Assembly: GCA_021772985.1 (NCBI GenBank)
Contig: JAJFKX010000036.1
Span: 83,536 to 147,535 of the forward strand
DNA from: Gammaproteobacteria bacterium
Lineage (GTDB): Bacteria > Pseudomonadota > Gammaproteobacteria > Xanthomonadales > Wenzhouxiangellaceae
DNA length: 64,000 bases
Reading direction: 5' to 3'
The position numbers and the translations under genes were made by a program. A model generated the notes under the pieces. The model was not told the DNA's origin. It ran no database searches and saw only the letters and a list, made by a program, of their open reading frames with translations. Shown here one piece after another: positions 28,560-38,621 of the stretch (position 1 is the first letter of the stretch; each line of letters starts with the position of its first letter).

Positions 28560-29912
28560 ATGCGTTATCAATATTCATTGCTGGTTGCTGGCTGTTTGAT
28601 GGCAGTTACCGCTTTGGCCGGCCCCAAGCCTGATCAGGTAAATCGTCTGGATGCTGACTTGACACCTGTAGGCGCCGAGCGTGCCGGTAATGCGGCCGGT
28701 ACTATCCCGGCATGGGACGGCGGAATTACTTCACCGCCGGCTGGCTATACTGAAGGTGATCATCATCCGGATCCATTTCCAGGTGATGAAGTATTGTTCA
28801 CCATTAATGCCGGTAACTACCAGCAGTACGCAGATAACCTGTCACCTGGTCAAATAGCGATGCTGACTCGCTATCCGGATACCTTTTACATGAATGTGTA
28901 TCAGAGCAGGCGCTCTGCTTCATTTCCTGAACGGGTTTATGCGGCAACCAAGGCCAATGGAGCAACCGCGACATTAATTAATGATGGTGAAGGTATTGCC
29001 AATGCCGGTGTTGGTTTCCCGTTTCCATTCCCGGAAGACCCCAAAGAATTGATCTGGAATCACAAGCTGAAATTTAAAGGTATTGGCGGTGTGCGTTATA
29101 ACACCCAGGCCGCGGTAACCGCCGGTGGTTCGTTTAACCTGGTTAAATTGCGCGAAGAATTTCTGGGCTTGTATTACAAAGAAGGTGAAACAGTAGAGAG
29201 TATTGATAATATCCTGCTGTATTTTTTCCAGGAAGTGGAAACACCTGCACGGCTGGCCGGTAGTATTCTGCTGGTGCATGAAACCTTGAACCAGATTGAG
29301 CAGCCACGTCAGGCATGGGTTTATAACCCTGGCCAGCGCCGGGTACGGAGGGCGCCAAACATTGCTTACGATAATCCTGGTACGGCTTCAGATAACCTGC
29401 GTACCACCGATATGACCGATATGTTCAATGGTGCAACTGATCGGCACAACTGGACCCTGGTTGGTAAACAAGAGATGTATGCTCCATACAACTCTTACAA
29501 AGTGCATTCAGGTGACCTGGATCCTGATGACATGCTTCTGGAAGGCCATATGGATCCAGCATTAATGCGCTATGAACTACATCGCGTTTTCCATGTGGAA
29601 GCAGAATTAAAAGACGATGAGCGGCACATCAATGCCCGCCGCAGTTACTTCATGGATGAAGACAGTTATCAGCCTTTGATTGTGGATCATTACGATAGCC
29701 GCCGTGATATCTGGCGTATGTCAGAAGCGCACTCCATTAATTATTATGAAGTGCCTACCTTCTGGACCACCATTGAAGTGCACTACGACCTGCAATCAGG
29801 ACGCTACCTGGCGGTTGGTTTGGATAACGATGATACCGTTAATACCTTTGATCAGGAATTGTCGCCAGCCAATTACACACCACAGGCCCTGCGCAAACGC
29901 GGTCGTCGCTGA
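28560..29912 (+). CDS. DUF1329 domain-containing protein
   Basis: LDADLTPVGAERAGNAAGTIPAWDGGIT signature; PRQAWVYNPGQRRVRRAPNIAYDNP; ATG at 28560 after ggaggag. Confidence 0.92.
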   Translation: MRYQYSLLVAGCLMAVTALAGPKPDQVNRLDADLTPVGAERAGNAAGTIPAWDGGITSPPAGYTEGDHHPDPFPGDEVLFTINAGNYQQYADNLSPGQIAMLTRYPDTFYMNVYQSRRSASFPERVYAATKANGATATLINDGEGIANAGVGFPFPFPEDPKELIWNHKLKFKGIGGVRYNTQAAVTAGGSFNLVKLREEFLGLYYKEGETVESIDNILLYFFQEVETPARLAGSILLVHETLNQIEQPRQAWVYNPGQRRVRRAPNIAYDNPGTASDNLRTTDMTDMFNGATDRHNWTLVGKQEMYAPYNSYKVHSGDLDPDDMLLEGHMDPALMRYELHRVFHVEAELKDDERHINARRSYFMDEDSYQPLIVDHYDSRRDIWRMSEAHSINYYEVPTFWTTIEVHYDLQSGRYLAVGLDNDDTVNTFDQELSPANYTPQALRKRGRR

Positions 29913-29920
29913 TTTTGCGC

Positions 29921-31066
29921 GTGGCTAAAATCGCGCTTTTGAAAGTATTTAACCAAGCTGCTGTTTCCCGCTGGGGAACAGTACTTGTCGGTTTGGTAGC
30001 ACTAAGCAGTGTCGCTATCGGCCAGCAGCAGACGGTCGCGGAAGGCAAGCAAGCTATTCCGGCCAGGCTTGCCGGGCAATCCCTGTTATTAGATATAGCT
30101 GAAGTTGCCGACAGCCGCCTGTTGGTGGTTGGTGAGCGTGGGCATGTGTTGGTTTCTGATGATCAGGGCGATAGTTGGCGCCAAATTCTGGGTATTCCTA
30201 CCCGAACCACATTGATCGCAGTGACGTCACATGGGCAGCGTATCTGGGCTGTTGGTCATGACACTACCATCATTGCCAGTGAAGACAATGGTGAAAGTTG
30301 GTCTATTCAATATGAAAGTATTGGTGGCGACCCGTTGATGGACATCGCCATCGACCAAAATGGTGACGGGATGGCTATTGGCGCTTACGGCGTTATGTTA
30401 CTGGCAGAAGATTATGGTCAGCAGTGGACCCGGGAGTTCATGATAGATCTGGTGATCCATGCCGAGGCCACTGATGATCTTTCAGATGTGCTGGAGCAAG
30501 ATTCTGAAACGGATGATGATGGCTTTCTGGACCAGGATGAAATTGCGGATTTTGAGGATTTGGATGTTGAGTACCACCTCAACAGTTTGCTGCGGCTGGA
30601 TGCGCAACGTTTAGTGATAGCAGCAGAAGCCGGCCATGGTTATTACACAGATGATAATGGTGCCAGCTGGCAGATTTTCAGGTTGCCATATGATGGCTCG
30701 ATGTTTGGGGTGTTGCCTCAGGCAGACGGAGCGGATTGTCTTATAACCTTCGGTTTGCGCGGCAATATTTTGAAGTCGTGCGAGATTCTTAGTGGCTGGG
30801 AATCGCTCGACAGTGGCGTGAACTCCAGTCTGTTTGATGCAGCCTATGACGATTCCGGTCAGTTATGGTTTGTCGGAGCAAATGGGACGTTGCTGCGGAT
30901 GTCGGCTAATGGTTTGATTGAACAGGTTGCGCTGGATACCGGTGATGATTTCAATGGTTTATTCATCAGTGGTGAACGTTTAATTATGATTGGTGAATCC
31001 GGAGTCCAGACTACAGCTATGCAAGCCGGCTCGACTGCAGCTGGAACCAGCACGGCAAAACAGTAA
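29921..31066 (+). CDS. YCF48/BNR-repeat beta-propeller-like secreted protein
   Basis: VLVSDDQGDSWRQI, IIASEDNGESWSIQ, GYYTDDNGASWQIF repeats; likely GTG start. Confidence 0.84.
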   Translation: MAKIALLKVFNQAAVSRWGTVLVGLVALSSVAIGQQQTVAEGKQAIPARLAGQSLLLDIAEVADSRLLVVGERGHVLVSDDQGDSWRQILGIPTRTTLIAVTSHGQRIWAVGHDTTIIASEDNGESWSIQYESIGGDPLMDIAIDQNGDGMAIGAYGVMLLAEDYGQQWTREFMIDLVIHAEATDDLSDVLEQDSETDDDGFLDQDEIADFEDLDVEYHLNSLLRLDAQRLVIAAEAGHGYYTDDNGASWQIFRLPYDGSMFGVLPQADGADCLITFGLRGNILKSCEILSGWESLDSGVNSSLFDAAYDDSGQLWFVGANGTLLRMSANGLIEQVALDTGDDFNGLFISGERLIMIGESGVQTTAMQAGSTAAGTSTAKQ

Positions 31067-31108
31067 TAACTATTTGTTTTATCTTTACTTAATCAGCGAG
31101 TCAGGCGA

Positions 31109-33622
31109 ATGAACTCACCCAGCTATCCCAGTAATGGATTGATTAATTTTGGTCAACGGCTGGTATTTGGTGCCAGACCCATTGTGCTTATCCTGTTTTT
31201 GCTGGGAACCGCAATAATGTTGTTCCAGGCAAGTAAGTTGCGCGTAGATGCCGGCTTTATGAAGCAGATACCGCTTGAGCATGAATACATGCAAACGTTC
31301 CTGTTTCATAAGGAATTCGGTGGAGCTAATCGTTTGCTGGTGGCATTGATGGCGGAAGATGGGGATATGTTCGATGCCGAATACTTTGATTCGCTGGAAG
31401 AACTAACCAATCGGGTAACTTATATTCCTGGTGTGGATCGCGCCACGGTACGTTCAATTTTCACGCCCAATGTCCGTTTTGTTGAAGTGGTGGAAGGTGG
31501 TTTTTCAGGTGGTAATGTTATTCCTTCCGACTTCCGCCCCAATCCGGAAGTATTTGAACGGGTACGGGCGAATATCGTCAAGTCGGGTGAAATCGGGAGA
31601 CTGGTAACCAGTGATTTCAGCGGGGCCATGGTATGGGCCAATTTACTGGAAGAAGATCCGTTAACCGGTGAAAAAATCGACTATCAACAGGTTGCAGGCG
31701 AACTGGAGAGGATTCGCACAGATTTTCAAAATGAAGCGCACTCGATGCACATCATCGGGTTTGCCAAAATTGTTGGCGATATTGCTGATGGTGCCAAATC
31801 AGTGGTGCTGTTCTTTTTGTTCGCGATTGTAATTACGTTGATTTTGCTATGGATTTACGCCCGATCTATCAAGCTGGTGCTGGCGCCGATGCTGTGTGCC
31901 ATTGTGGCTGTAATTTGGTGTTTGGGCGCATTGCAGTTAATGGGTTTCGGTATCGACCCGATGAATATCCTGACACCGTTTCTGATTTTCGCGATTGGGG
32001 TGAGCCATGGCGTACAGATGGTCAGTGGCTGGATAGTGGAGAAATACTTCACAGGTAAGTCTCCCACCGAATGTGTGGAAGCAAACATGGCGGTTGATTC
32101 TTTGCCGACCCATAGCAGCTTGGAGTCGGCCAAAGCTGCCTTTGCGCGGCTGCTGGCGCCTGGAGCGATTGCGCTGTTAAGCGATACCATTGGTTTTTTG
32201 ACCATTTTACTGATTGATATCCGTATCATTCAGGAACTGGCGATTACTGCCAGTGTTGGTGTTGCAGTGATTATTTTCACTAATCTGGTGCTGTTACCGG
32301 TGTTGCTGTCATATGTGAAATTGAGTGATGATGAGGGATACCGCAAAGCCACATACGCAAGGGCTGGAAAATCGGTACCGATTTGGGGTTGGGCGGCAAC
32401 TATGGCCAGGCCGGGGCCAGCCAAAATTGCGCTGGCGGTGGCGGCTGTATTGTTTGCGCTCAGTTTTTGGAAAAGCCACGATGTGCAAATTGGTGATTCC
32501 GAATCCGGGGTGCCGGAGTTACGGGAAAATTCCCGCTATAACCAGGATGCCCGATTGATCAGTGAGCGATTTGCATTGGGTGTGGATGTGATTGGTGTAA
32601 TCACCGAAACCGCCCCGGAAGCATGTACCGAAGATTACGAAGTGATGCGCCGCATTGATGAAGTGGCCTGGCAGATTCGAAATGTCGAAGGCGTTCAGAA
32701 AGTGTTGACCTTATCGATGGTGGCTAAAATTGTTAATGCCGGTTGGAATGAAGGTAACCCTAACTGGAGGTCGCTGTCACGGGATCAATACATCATGCGC
32801 CAGGCTATCAGTGGTATTGAAACCAATACCGGCCTGTTAAATGCGGATTGCAGTGCTATGCCGATTATGGTGTTCACAGAAGACCATAAAGCTGAAACCA
32901 TCAAACGGGTGGTGGCAGCAGTCAAAGCGTTACGTGAAGAATACAATCTGCTGCCAGAAAGTGTGGAAATTGTTGCTGCTGAAGGTGATGATAATGTCGA
33001 CGCTGCGAGTTTAGATAATGTCGGTGATTTGCAAACCAATGTTTGTGAGGCTGCAGATGAATCGTGTCTGAGGATTCGCCTGGCGACCGGAAATGTAGGT
33101 GTAATGGCGGCTGTTAATGAGGTTATTTCAGCTGCACAAACACCGATTCTGCTGTGGGTTTACAGTGCTATTGTAGTGTTATGCCTGATTACTTTCCGTT
33201 CCATCGCTGCGACCCTGGCAATTGTATTGCCGTTGGCTTTGGTCTCTTATCTGGCTTACACGGTAATGGCACTGTTGGGCATTGGTCTGAAGGTCAATAC
33301 GCTGCCGGTGGTTGCCCTGGGTGTGGGTATTGGTGTTGATTACGGCATCTATATCTACAGTCGTCTGCAAAGCTTACTGAAAGAAGGTTGCCCATTAGAA
33401 GTGGCCTATTACCGGACGCTACGTCTGACTGGACGGGCAGTATTGTTTACCGCGGTAACACTGGCGGTTGGTGTTGGTACCTGGTTGCTCTCGCCTTTGA
33501 AATTCCAGGCGGATATGGGCCTGTTGCTGGCATTTTTCTTCCTGTTGAATATGATCGCTGCAATTTTGCTAATGCCGGCCTTGTGCCGGGTGTTACTGCC
33601 GAAAAAACTTAAAAACGATTAA
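31109..33622 (+). CDS. MMPL/RND family transporter
   Basis: 12-TM RND layout; GIDPMNILTPFLIFAIGVSHGVQM and LPVVALGVGIGVDYGIYIYSRL. Confidence 0.9.
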   Translation: MNSPSYPSNGLINFGQRLVFGARPIVLILFLLGTAIMLFQASKLRVDAGFMKQIPLEHEYMQTFLFHKEFGGANRLLVALMAEDGDMFDAEYFDSLEELTNRVTYIPGVDRATVRSIFTPNVRFVEVVEGGFSGGNVIPSDFRPNPEVFERVRANIVKSGEIGRLVTSDFSGAMVWANLLEEDPLTGEKIDYQQVAGELERIRTDFQNEAHSMHIIGFAKIVGDIADGAKSVVLFFLFAIVITLILLWIYARSIKLVLAPMLCAIVAVIWCLGALQLMGFGIDPMNILTPFLIFAIGVSHGVQMVSGWIVEKYFTGKSPTECVEANMAVDSLPTHSSLESAKAAFARLLAPGAIALLSDTIGFLTILLIDIRIIQELAITASVGVAVIIFTNLVLLPVLLSYVKLSDDEGYRKATYARAGKSVPIWGWAATMARPGPAKIALAVAAVLFALSFWKSHDVQIGDSESGVPELRENSRYNQDARLISERFALGVDVIGVITETAPEACTEDYEVMRRIDEVAWQIRNVEGVQKVLTLSMVAKIVNAGWNEGNPNWRSLSRDQYIMRQAISGIETNTGLLNADCSAMPIMVFTEDHKAETIKRVVAAVKALREEYNLLPESVEIVAAEGDDNVDAASLDNVGDLQTNVCEAADESCLRIRLATGNVGVMAAVNEVISAAQTPILLWVYSAIVVLCLITFRSIAATLAIVLPLALVSYLAYTVMALLGIGLKVNTLPVVALGVGIGVDYGIYIYSRLQSLLKEGCPLEVAYYRTLRLTGRAVLFTAVTLAVGVGTWLLSPLKFQADMGLLLAFFFLLNMIAAILLMPALCRVLLPKKLKND

Positions 33623-33644
33623 GTCGGGGCTATTAAAGCTCGCA

Positions 33645-33672
33645 GGCCGGGGTTAAGTGCAACCCCCGGCTT
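33645..33672. terminator. Candidate terminator hairpin
   Basis: gccggggtt-aagtgc-aacccccggc (one bulged C) between convergent genes. Confidence 0.4.
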
Positions 33673-33696
33673 ATCCATGCGATTTTTTGAATAAAT

Positions 33697-34665
33697 TTAT
33701 ATTCTCCAACACTGCTCATTAAGCATCTTGGCGCTGGCTACCCGTTGAGCAGGATCAGTTGTTGAATGATCAGCTTTGAATCGTTGATCAATGGCTCGCA
33801 GGCGCGGTTTTAAACCGGCGCCGTTGGCAATCTGGATGTTCAGTCCGGGGCGCGCGTTCAATTCCAGTACCAATGGGCCGAGGTCCCGATCCAGGACTAT
33901 ATCCACACCCAAATAACCTAATGGCACTGCGTCATAACACTTTGCAGATAAGGCCAATAATGTTTCCCAGTTGGGAATCTGGAAACCGGTAAGCTTTGCA
34001 CCTGTATCCGGGTGTTCATCGACGTTGGCATTTTGCATCACAGCATTAACTGTGCATCCGCTGCCGATATCTATCCCAGCGCCAACAGCGCCCTGGTGCA
34101 AATTGGCTTTGCCGTCGGATTGCCTGGTTGGCAGCCGGGTCATCGCCATTACCGGGTAACCGTGGTACACAATAACCCGAATATCGGGTACGCCTTGCGA
34201 AGTGAGGTTGGTGAATACCGGGTCAAAATGTACCAGTGTTTCGATCATGGCCCGGTCGGGATGCCCAGCCAGGCTGTACATTCCGGTTAATATGTTACTG
34301 ACATAATGAGCCATTGTGTCCAGATCAATCACAGTTCCACTGGCGGTAATCCAGCGTTGATTGCGTCTGGAAGTAATCACCAGAATGCCATCGCCACCGG
34401 AACCATTGGCTGGTTTAATCACAAACTCGCCCTGGTCATGTAATTTGCCTAACAAGTGTGCAGCATCATGTTGGGTAGCAATAACACCAAGTAGATCAGG
34501 CACATTAATACCGGCATCGGTCAAACGTTGTTTGCACAAAATTTTATCATCTACAAACGGGTATAGCCGGCGGCTGTTACAGCGCATGATGTAATCACCG
34601 TTGCGAGCATTCAGCCCCAGCACACCATGTTTGCTAAGCTGACGATAAAGCGAAAACAGTGACAT
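33697..34665 (-). CDS. Alpha-L-glutamate ligase-like (RimK-related) ATP-grasp protein
   Basis: GVLGLNARNGDYIMRCNSRRLYPFVDDK, FVIKPANGSGGDGILVI, LVLELNARPGLNIQIANGAGL. Confidence 0.88.
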   Translation of the reverse strand: MSLFSLYRQLSKHGVLGLNARNGDYIMRCNSRRLYPFVDDKILCKQRLTDAGINVPDLLGVIATQHDAAHLLGKLHDQGEFVIKPANGSGGDGILVITSRRNQRWITASGTVIDLDTMAHYVSNILTGMYSLAGHPDRAMIETLVHFDPVFTNLTSQGVPDIRVIVYHGYPVMAMTRLPTRQSDGKANLHQGAVGAGIDIGSGCTVNAVMQNANVDEHPDTGAKLTGFQIPNWETLLALSAKCYDAVPLGYLGVDIVLDRDLGPLVLELNARPGLNIQIANGAGLKPRLRAIDQRFKADHSTTDPAQRVASAKMLNEQCWRI

Positions 34666-34670
34666 CCGAG

Positions 34671-36239
34671 TTAATCTGCTGAATCAGGTTGCGGCCGTTC
34701 AAGGTGCCGGAATCGACCAAGTTCGCTAAGCCGGTAACCGGTATAACGACCGATCATAATGGTGATTCCAAGGACCACCAATAACAGTTCTGGAAAAACC
34801 AGCATCAAATGCCGCAGAAACATTTGTTCCATAACCAGAAAAGCCAGGATGGCCATGGCCAGACTTCCGGCGCCTTCTATCATTGCATCCCGTGGTCCAC
34901 GTTCTTCCCAGCTGATAGACATGCGTTCAATCACCATGGCAATGATCACCATAGGAAATAATGCTACTGACAGACCAACCTCTATATTTAACTGGTAGCT
35001 GACCACGCCAACACCAATAAGCAGTATTACCACAATGGTTAACACTGCGGCTAATCTGGGTACCAGCAACAGCCGCAGTCTTTCCAGGTAAAAACGTAGC
35101 AGCAAACCAATCCCAACAACTACCAGGAACAAAATAATTCCAGCCAGCAAACGGGTCTCGCGAAATGCCAGCGCAATCAACACCGGCATAAATGTTCCAA
35201 AACTGCGTATCCCGACAAGATTTCGCAGGATTACGATCATCAAAGCACCCAGCGGTATCATAAGTAACATTTGATAGAGGTTCTGGGTATGCAACGGCAG
35301 CCCGAGCGGCGAGAATTCAACCAGCCTTGAATTTTTTTCAGTGGCCCGCTGGGTAGCAAGTTCCAGGCTGCTTAAGCGGTTGCGCTGGATGGTGATTTGG
35401 GTATCAGTCAGTTCGGCACCTGTGGCCTGGGCCAGCGGACCGGTGCCGATTGACCATAATAAAAAGTCGTCCGGCAGAATTTGTTCCGCAGTCATGGGAT
35501 CAAAAAACAACCAGCGTTGTTCATTATGAATTGCCAGCCATTGCACCAGAGGGGCGCGTTGATCTAGTTTGTTTAAGCGAATACCACTCAGTTGCACGCT
35601 TGGGATTCGAGCACCTGCGAGCAATAGTTGTGCGGTGGCCGTTCGATCGTTGCCATATTCCGGACTGGTCAGGAACAGGCGAATTTCCTGGCTGGGATCA
35701 TTGCTGTTTAGCCGCCTGAGCATCTCAGCAGTGTAGCTGGCAATGTCAGCAGAATGTTCACGGACATCATCAACCAGGGCACTGGCGGCGGTAGCGAATG
35801 GTTCCGGTAAATCAGGCACCTGTGGGTATTGTGGCCTTATCGTCAACACAGCATCGCCTGGAGAGCGAAACCAGGTAGCTCGGTGGTATAGATTATGTGT
35901 GCCACGAGTCCTTCTTCTGGCCCATTCTGCTTCGCGGCCATGACGTCGGTTTTCCAGTGTCAGGCCAAATTCACGTGATACAAAGGTTTCATTTAACCGG
36001 TTAAAGCCCGGTGTATTTCCAGGTAACTGCAAATTAACTTTGACCGGCCCGCCGGCGGCACGAATTTGCACACGTGCCTGTACAGTCCAGGCTTCACTTT
36101 GCTCATCCGGTGTGACCGGAAAACCCAGCTTGGTGACTTTATAAATGGTTGCCGATAGTCCGGTAACCAGCAACACTAGCACCAGAATTAACCAATGTGG
36201 TATACGGGGAAACATTTTGATGTTACTCCACTGTCGCAA
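34671..36239 (-). CDS. UUP1-type inactive transglutaminase fused to 7TM membrane domain
   Basis: N-terminal anchor, transglutaminase-like segment, 7 TM C-terminus (GIRSFGTFMPVLIALAFRETRL); adjacent to RimK-like and retropepsin-like genes; start may be Met9 (36215). Confidence 0.85.
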   Translation of the reverse strand: MRQWSNIKMFPRIPHWLILVLVLLVTGLSATIYKVTKLGFPVTPDEQSEAWTVQARVQIRAAGGPVKVNLQLPGNTPGFNRLNETFVSREFGLTLENRRHGREAEWARRRTRGTHNLYHRATWFRSPGDAVLTIRPQYPQVPDLPEPFATAASALVDDVREHSADIASYTAEMLRRLNSNDPSQEIRLFLTSPEYGNDRTATAQLLLAGARIPSVQLSGIRLNKLDQRAPLVQWLAIHNEQRWLFFDPMTAEQILPDDFLLWSIGTGPLAQATGAELTDTQITIQRNRLSSLELATQRATEKNSRLVEFSPLGLPLHTQNLYQMLLMIPLGALMIVILRNLVGIRSFGTFMPVLIALAFRETRLLAGIILFLVVVGIGLLLRFYLERLRLLLVPRLAAVLTIVVILLIGVGVVSYQLNIEVGLSVALFPMVIIAMVIERMSISWEERGPRDAMIEGAGSLAMAILAFLVMEQMFLRHLMLVFPELLLVVLGITIMIGRYTGYRLSELGRFRHLERPQPDSAD

Positions 36240-36759
36240 TGTTAGCAGGTGCTTTGGTACAACTGGGTGTACTCAGCAAGGTTGCCCCCGGATCAATCAC
36301 TGCGATGCTTTCCAGTGCACTGCGCCCCAGCAGCATCCGGTATAAAAACTCGCTGCGATCAATTAAATTGACTTCCACTTCGCGGGTGTACCCTCCCAGG
36401 CATATTTCCATCTGCACCACAGGCCGGCGCTGGTGATTATTGTTATGCCGTTTGATGACCGCGTCGCGTACCCGCGGACGCTCCAGGGTGATGGGTGTAT
36501 CGTTAATGGGGTCTGTAATGGTAAAACGAACCCAGCGTTTCCCATTCCAATCGAAGTATTCGATGTCACTGGCGTCCAGTGACGAGGTTTTTGCACCACT
36601 ATCCAGTTTGGCTTTAAGCTGGACTTCATCGTTCAGGATTAACACTGGTTCAATCCAGCCAAAGCGCATTGGTGCATGGCTGGCTAAGTTGCCCGTCTGC
36701 GCGAATGCAATACTCATCGTTAACCATAAGCTGGCCAACAATCTAAGCAACATTCGCAT
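36223..36759 (-). CDS. RimB-like retropepsin / putative ATP-dependent zinc protease family (PF05618)
   Basis: GWIEPVLILNDEVQLKAKLDSGAKTSSLDA, RSEFLYRMLLGRSAL. Confidence 0.88.
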   Translation of the reverse strand: MRMLLRLLASLWLTMSIAFAQTGNLASHAPMRFGWIEPVLILNDEVQLKAKLDSGAKTSSLDASDIEYFDWNGKRWVRFTITDPINDTPITLERPRVRDAVIKRHNNNHQRRPVVQMEICLGGYTREVEVNLIDRSEFLYRMLLGRSALESIAVIDPGATLLSTPSCTKAPANIATVE

Positions 36760-38338
36760 GCTGAGTCGCTAAGTTATTGATTAAATGGTCCGAAATTTTT
36801 TCTGCAAACATAATGGTCGGCGCATTGGTATTGCCACTGACCAGTTTTGGCATGATCGATGCATCAATTACGCGAATGCCTTCCAAGCCATGCACTTTAA
36901 GCTGGTGATCCACCACCGCCATCTTGTCTGCACCCATTTTACAGGTGCCGACAGGGTGATAAATGGTTTCAGCTTTGCGGCGAATAAACTCCAATAGTTC
37001 AGCATCAGTTTTGCAATCGGCACCCGGTAATATCTCAGTACCGCGATAGTCATCGAACGCAGGAGCCGCCATTACCTCACGGGCAAGCCGGGCCGCTGAA
37101 AGCATAGCGTCGATATCCTGCTGCTCGCTGAGGTAACGCGGGTCAATAAGTGGAGCTTGCAGTGGATCGGCCGATTGTAATCGGATTTCACCACGGCTGT
37201 GCGGCTGCAGGTAACAGGCATGAATGGTATAGCCATAACCTGGTAATTGATTACGGCCATGATCATCCAGTTGTGCAGGCACAAAATGCAGTTGGATATC
37301 CGGACGGCCTTCTATGGCTTGTGGGCTGGCGACAAATGCACCGGATTCAGCAATATTTGAGCTGCCGATTCCGGCATGTGTCAGCCAGTAATTCAGGCCG
37401 ATCGCGATCTCATTAGGTTGATCATAAGTAATTGATTTTTTTGAGTTTTGCAAAATGCAAACATCCAGATGGTCTTGCAGATTGGCGCCGACGCCGGGTA
37501 GTTCATGTTGTACTTTTAGCCCATGTTGGCGCAGGTGGTCAGCAGGACCGATTCCGGAAAGCATCAGCAACTGAGGACTGTTGATAGCACCGCCTGAGAG
37601 CAATACCTCGCCAGCTTCAACTGTAATATCCCGGCCATGATGGTGATAGCTAATGCCGCGAATACGTTGACCATCCCATAATAATCGCTGCGCTCTGGCA
37701 CGTAACAATATGGTCAAATTGTTGCGGCTCTTGACCGGGTCCAGGTAGGCAGACGCTGCTGAACAGCGTCTGCCACTGCGCTGAGTTACCTGGTAAAACC
37801 CAAAACCTTCCTGGCGCCCGGCATTGAAATCCGGATTGACAGGAAAGCCCAATTGATTACCAGCTTTAATGAATTCATGACTGAGTTTATTGGTATGTCT
37901 AAGCTTGGAAACCGATAACGGTCCGCCACTACCGTGATAATTGCTTTGGCCCTGATCGTTATCCTCTGATTCGAGGAAATAAGGCAACACATCCTGATAA
38001 CTCCAACCGGGGTTGCCCAGCGCTTGCCAATGGTCATAGTCTTCAGCCTGGCCACGGATGTAACACATGGCATTGATGCTGGAAGAACCACCCAGAACTT
38101 TGCCTCGAGGCCAATATAAGCTTCGGTTATGCAATTGGCTTTGTGGCGTGGTCTGGTAGTTCCAGTTTAAGCCTTTGTGATTGACCAGCCTTGATAGGCC
38201 GGCCGGCATATGGATAAATGGATTCCAATCACGTCCACCAGCTTCCAGCAGCAGTACACGAGTATTGGGGTTGGCAGTCAGGCGGTTAGCCAGCACACAA
38301 CCAGCTGAGCCAGCGCCAACAATCACATAATCATACAT
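36743..38338 (-). CDS. GMC family oxidoreductase (choline dehydrogenase-like)
   Basis: YDYVIVGAGSAGCVLANRL, PRGKVLGGSSSINAMCYIRG, GAINSPQLLMLSGIGP, VIDASIMPKLVSGNTNAPTIMFAEK. Confidence 0.93.
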   Translation of the reverse strand: MYDYVIVGAGSAGCVLANRLTANPNTRVLLLEAGGRDWNPFIHMPAGLSRLVNHKGLNWNYQTTPQSQLHNRSLYWPRGKVLGGSSSINAMCYIRGQAEDYDHWQALGNPGWSYQDVLPYFLESEDNDQGQSNYHGSGGPLSVSKLRHTNKLSHEFIKAGNQLGFPVNPDFNAGRQEGFGFYQVTQRSGRRCSAASAYLDPVKSRNNLTILLRARAQRLLWDGQRIRGISYHHHGRDITVEAGEVLLSGGAINSPQLLMLSGIGPADHLRQHGLKVQHELPGVGANLQDHLDVCILQNSKKSITYDQPNEIAIGLNYWLTHAGIGSSNIAESGAFVASPQAIEGRPDIQLHFVPAQLDDHGRNQLPGYGYTIHACYLQPHSRGEIRLQSADPLQAPLIDPRYLSEQQDIDAMLSAARLAREVMAAPAFDDYRGTEILPGADCKTDAELLEFIRRKAETIYHPVGTCKMGADKMAVVDHQLKVHGLEGIRVIDASIMPKLVSGNTNAPTIMFAEKISDHLINNLATQHANVA

Positions 38339-38621
38339 AGATTGAACAAGTCTTTAGAAAACTACAGGCTAAGTCTGACATGAGCCACGTTTTTGATCAA
38401 AATTATTCAAGAATATAATGCAAAAACAGGCATTGTTCAGTTGCAAAAACCATTTGTCAGAGACTGGATACACATAGTTTAAAACAGAAATTATCTTGTC
38501 AGTTAAGCGGTTTGCCGTTTTAGCTGTGTGAAATAACTCCAAACCCAGGTTATATGTCAAGTAAATGCGATAATAATAGGATATTGCGATCACAATCTTA
38601 TAACCAAGCACAGGCATAGAA

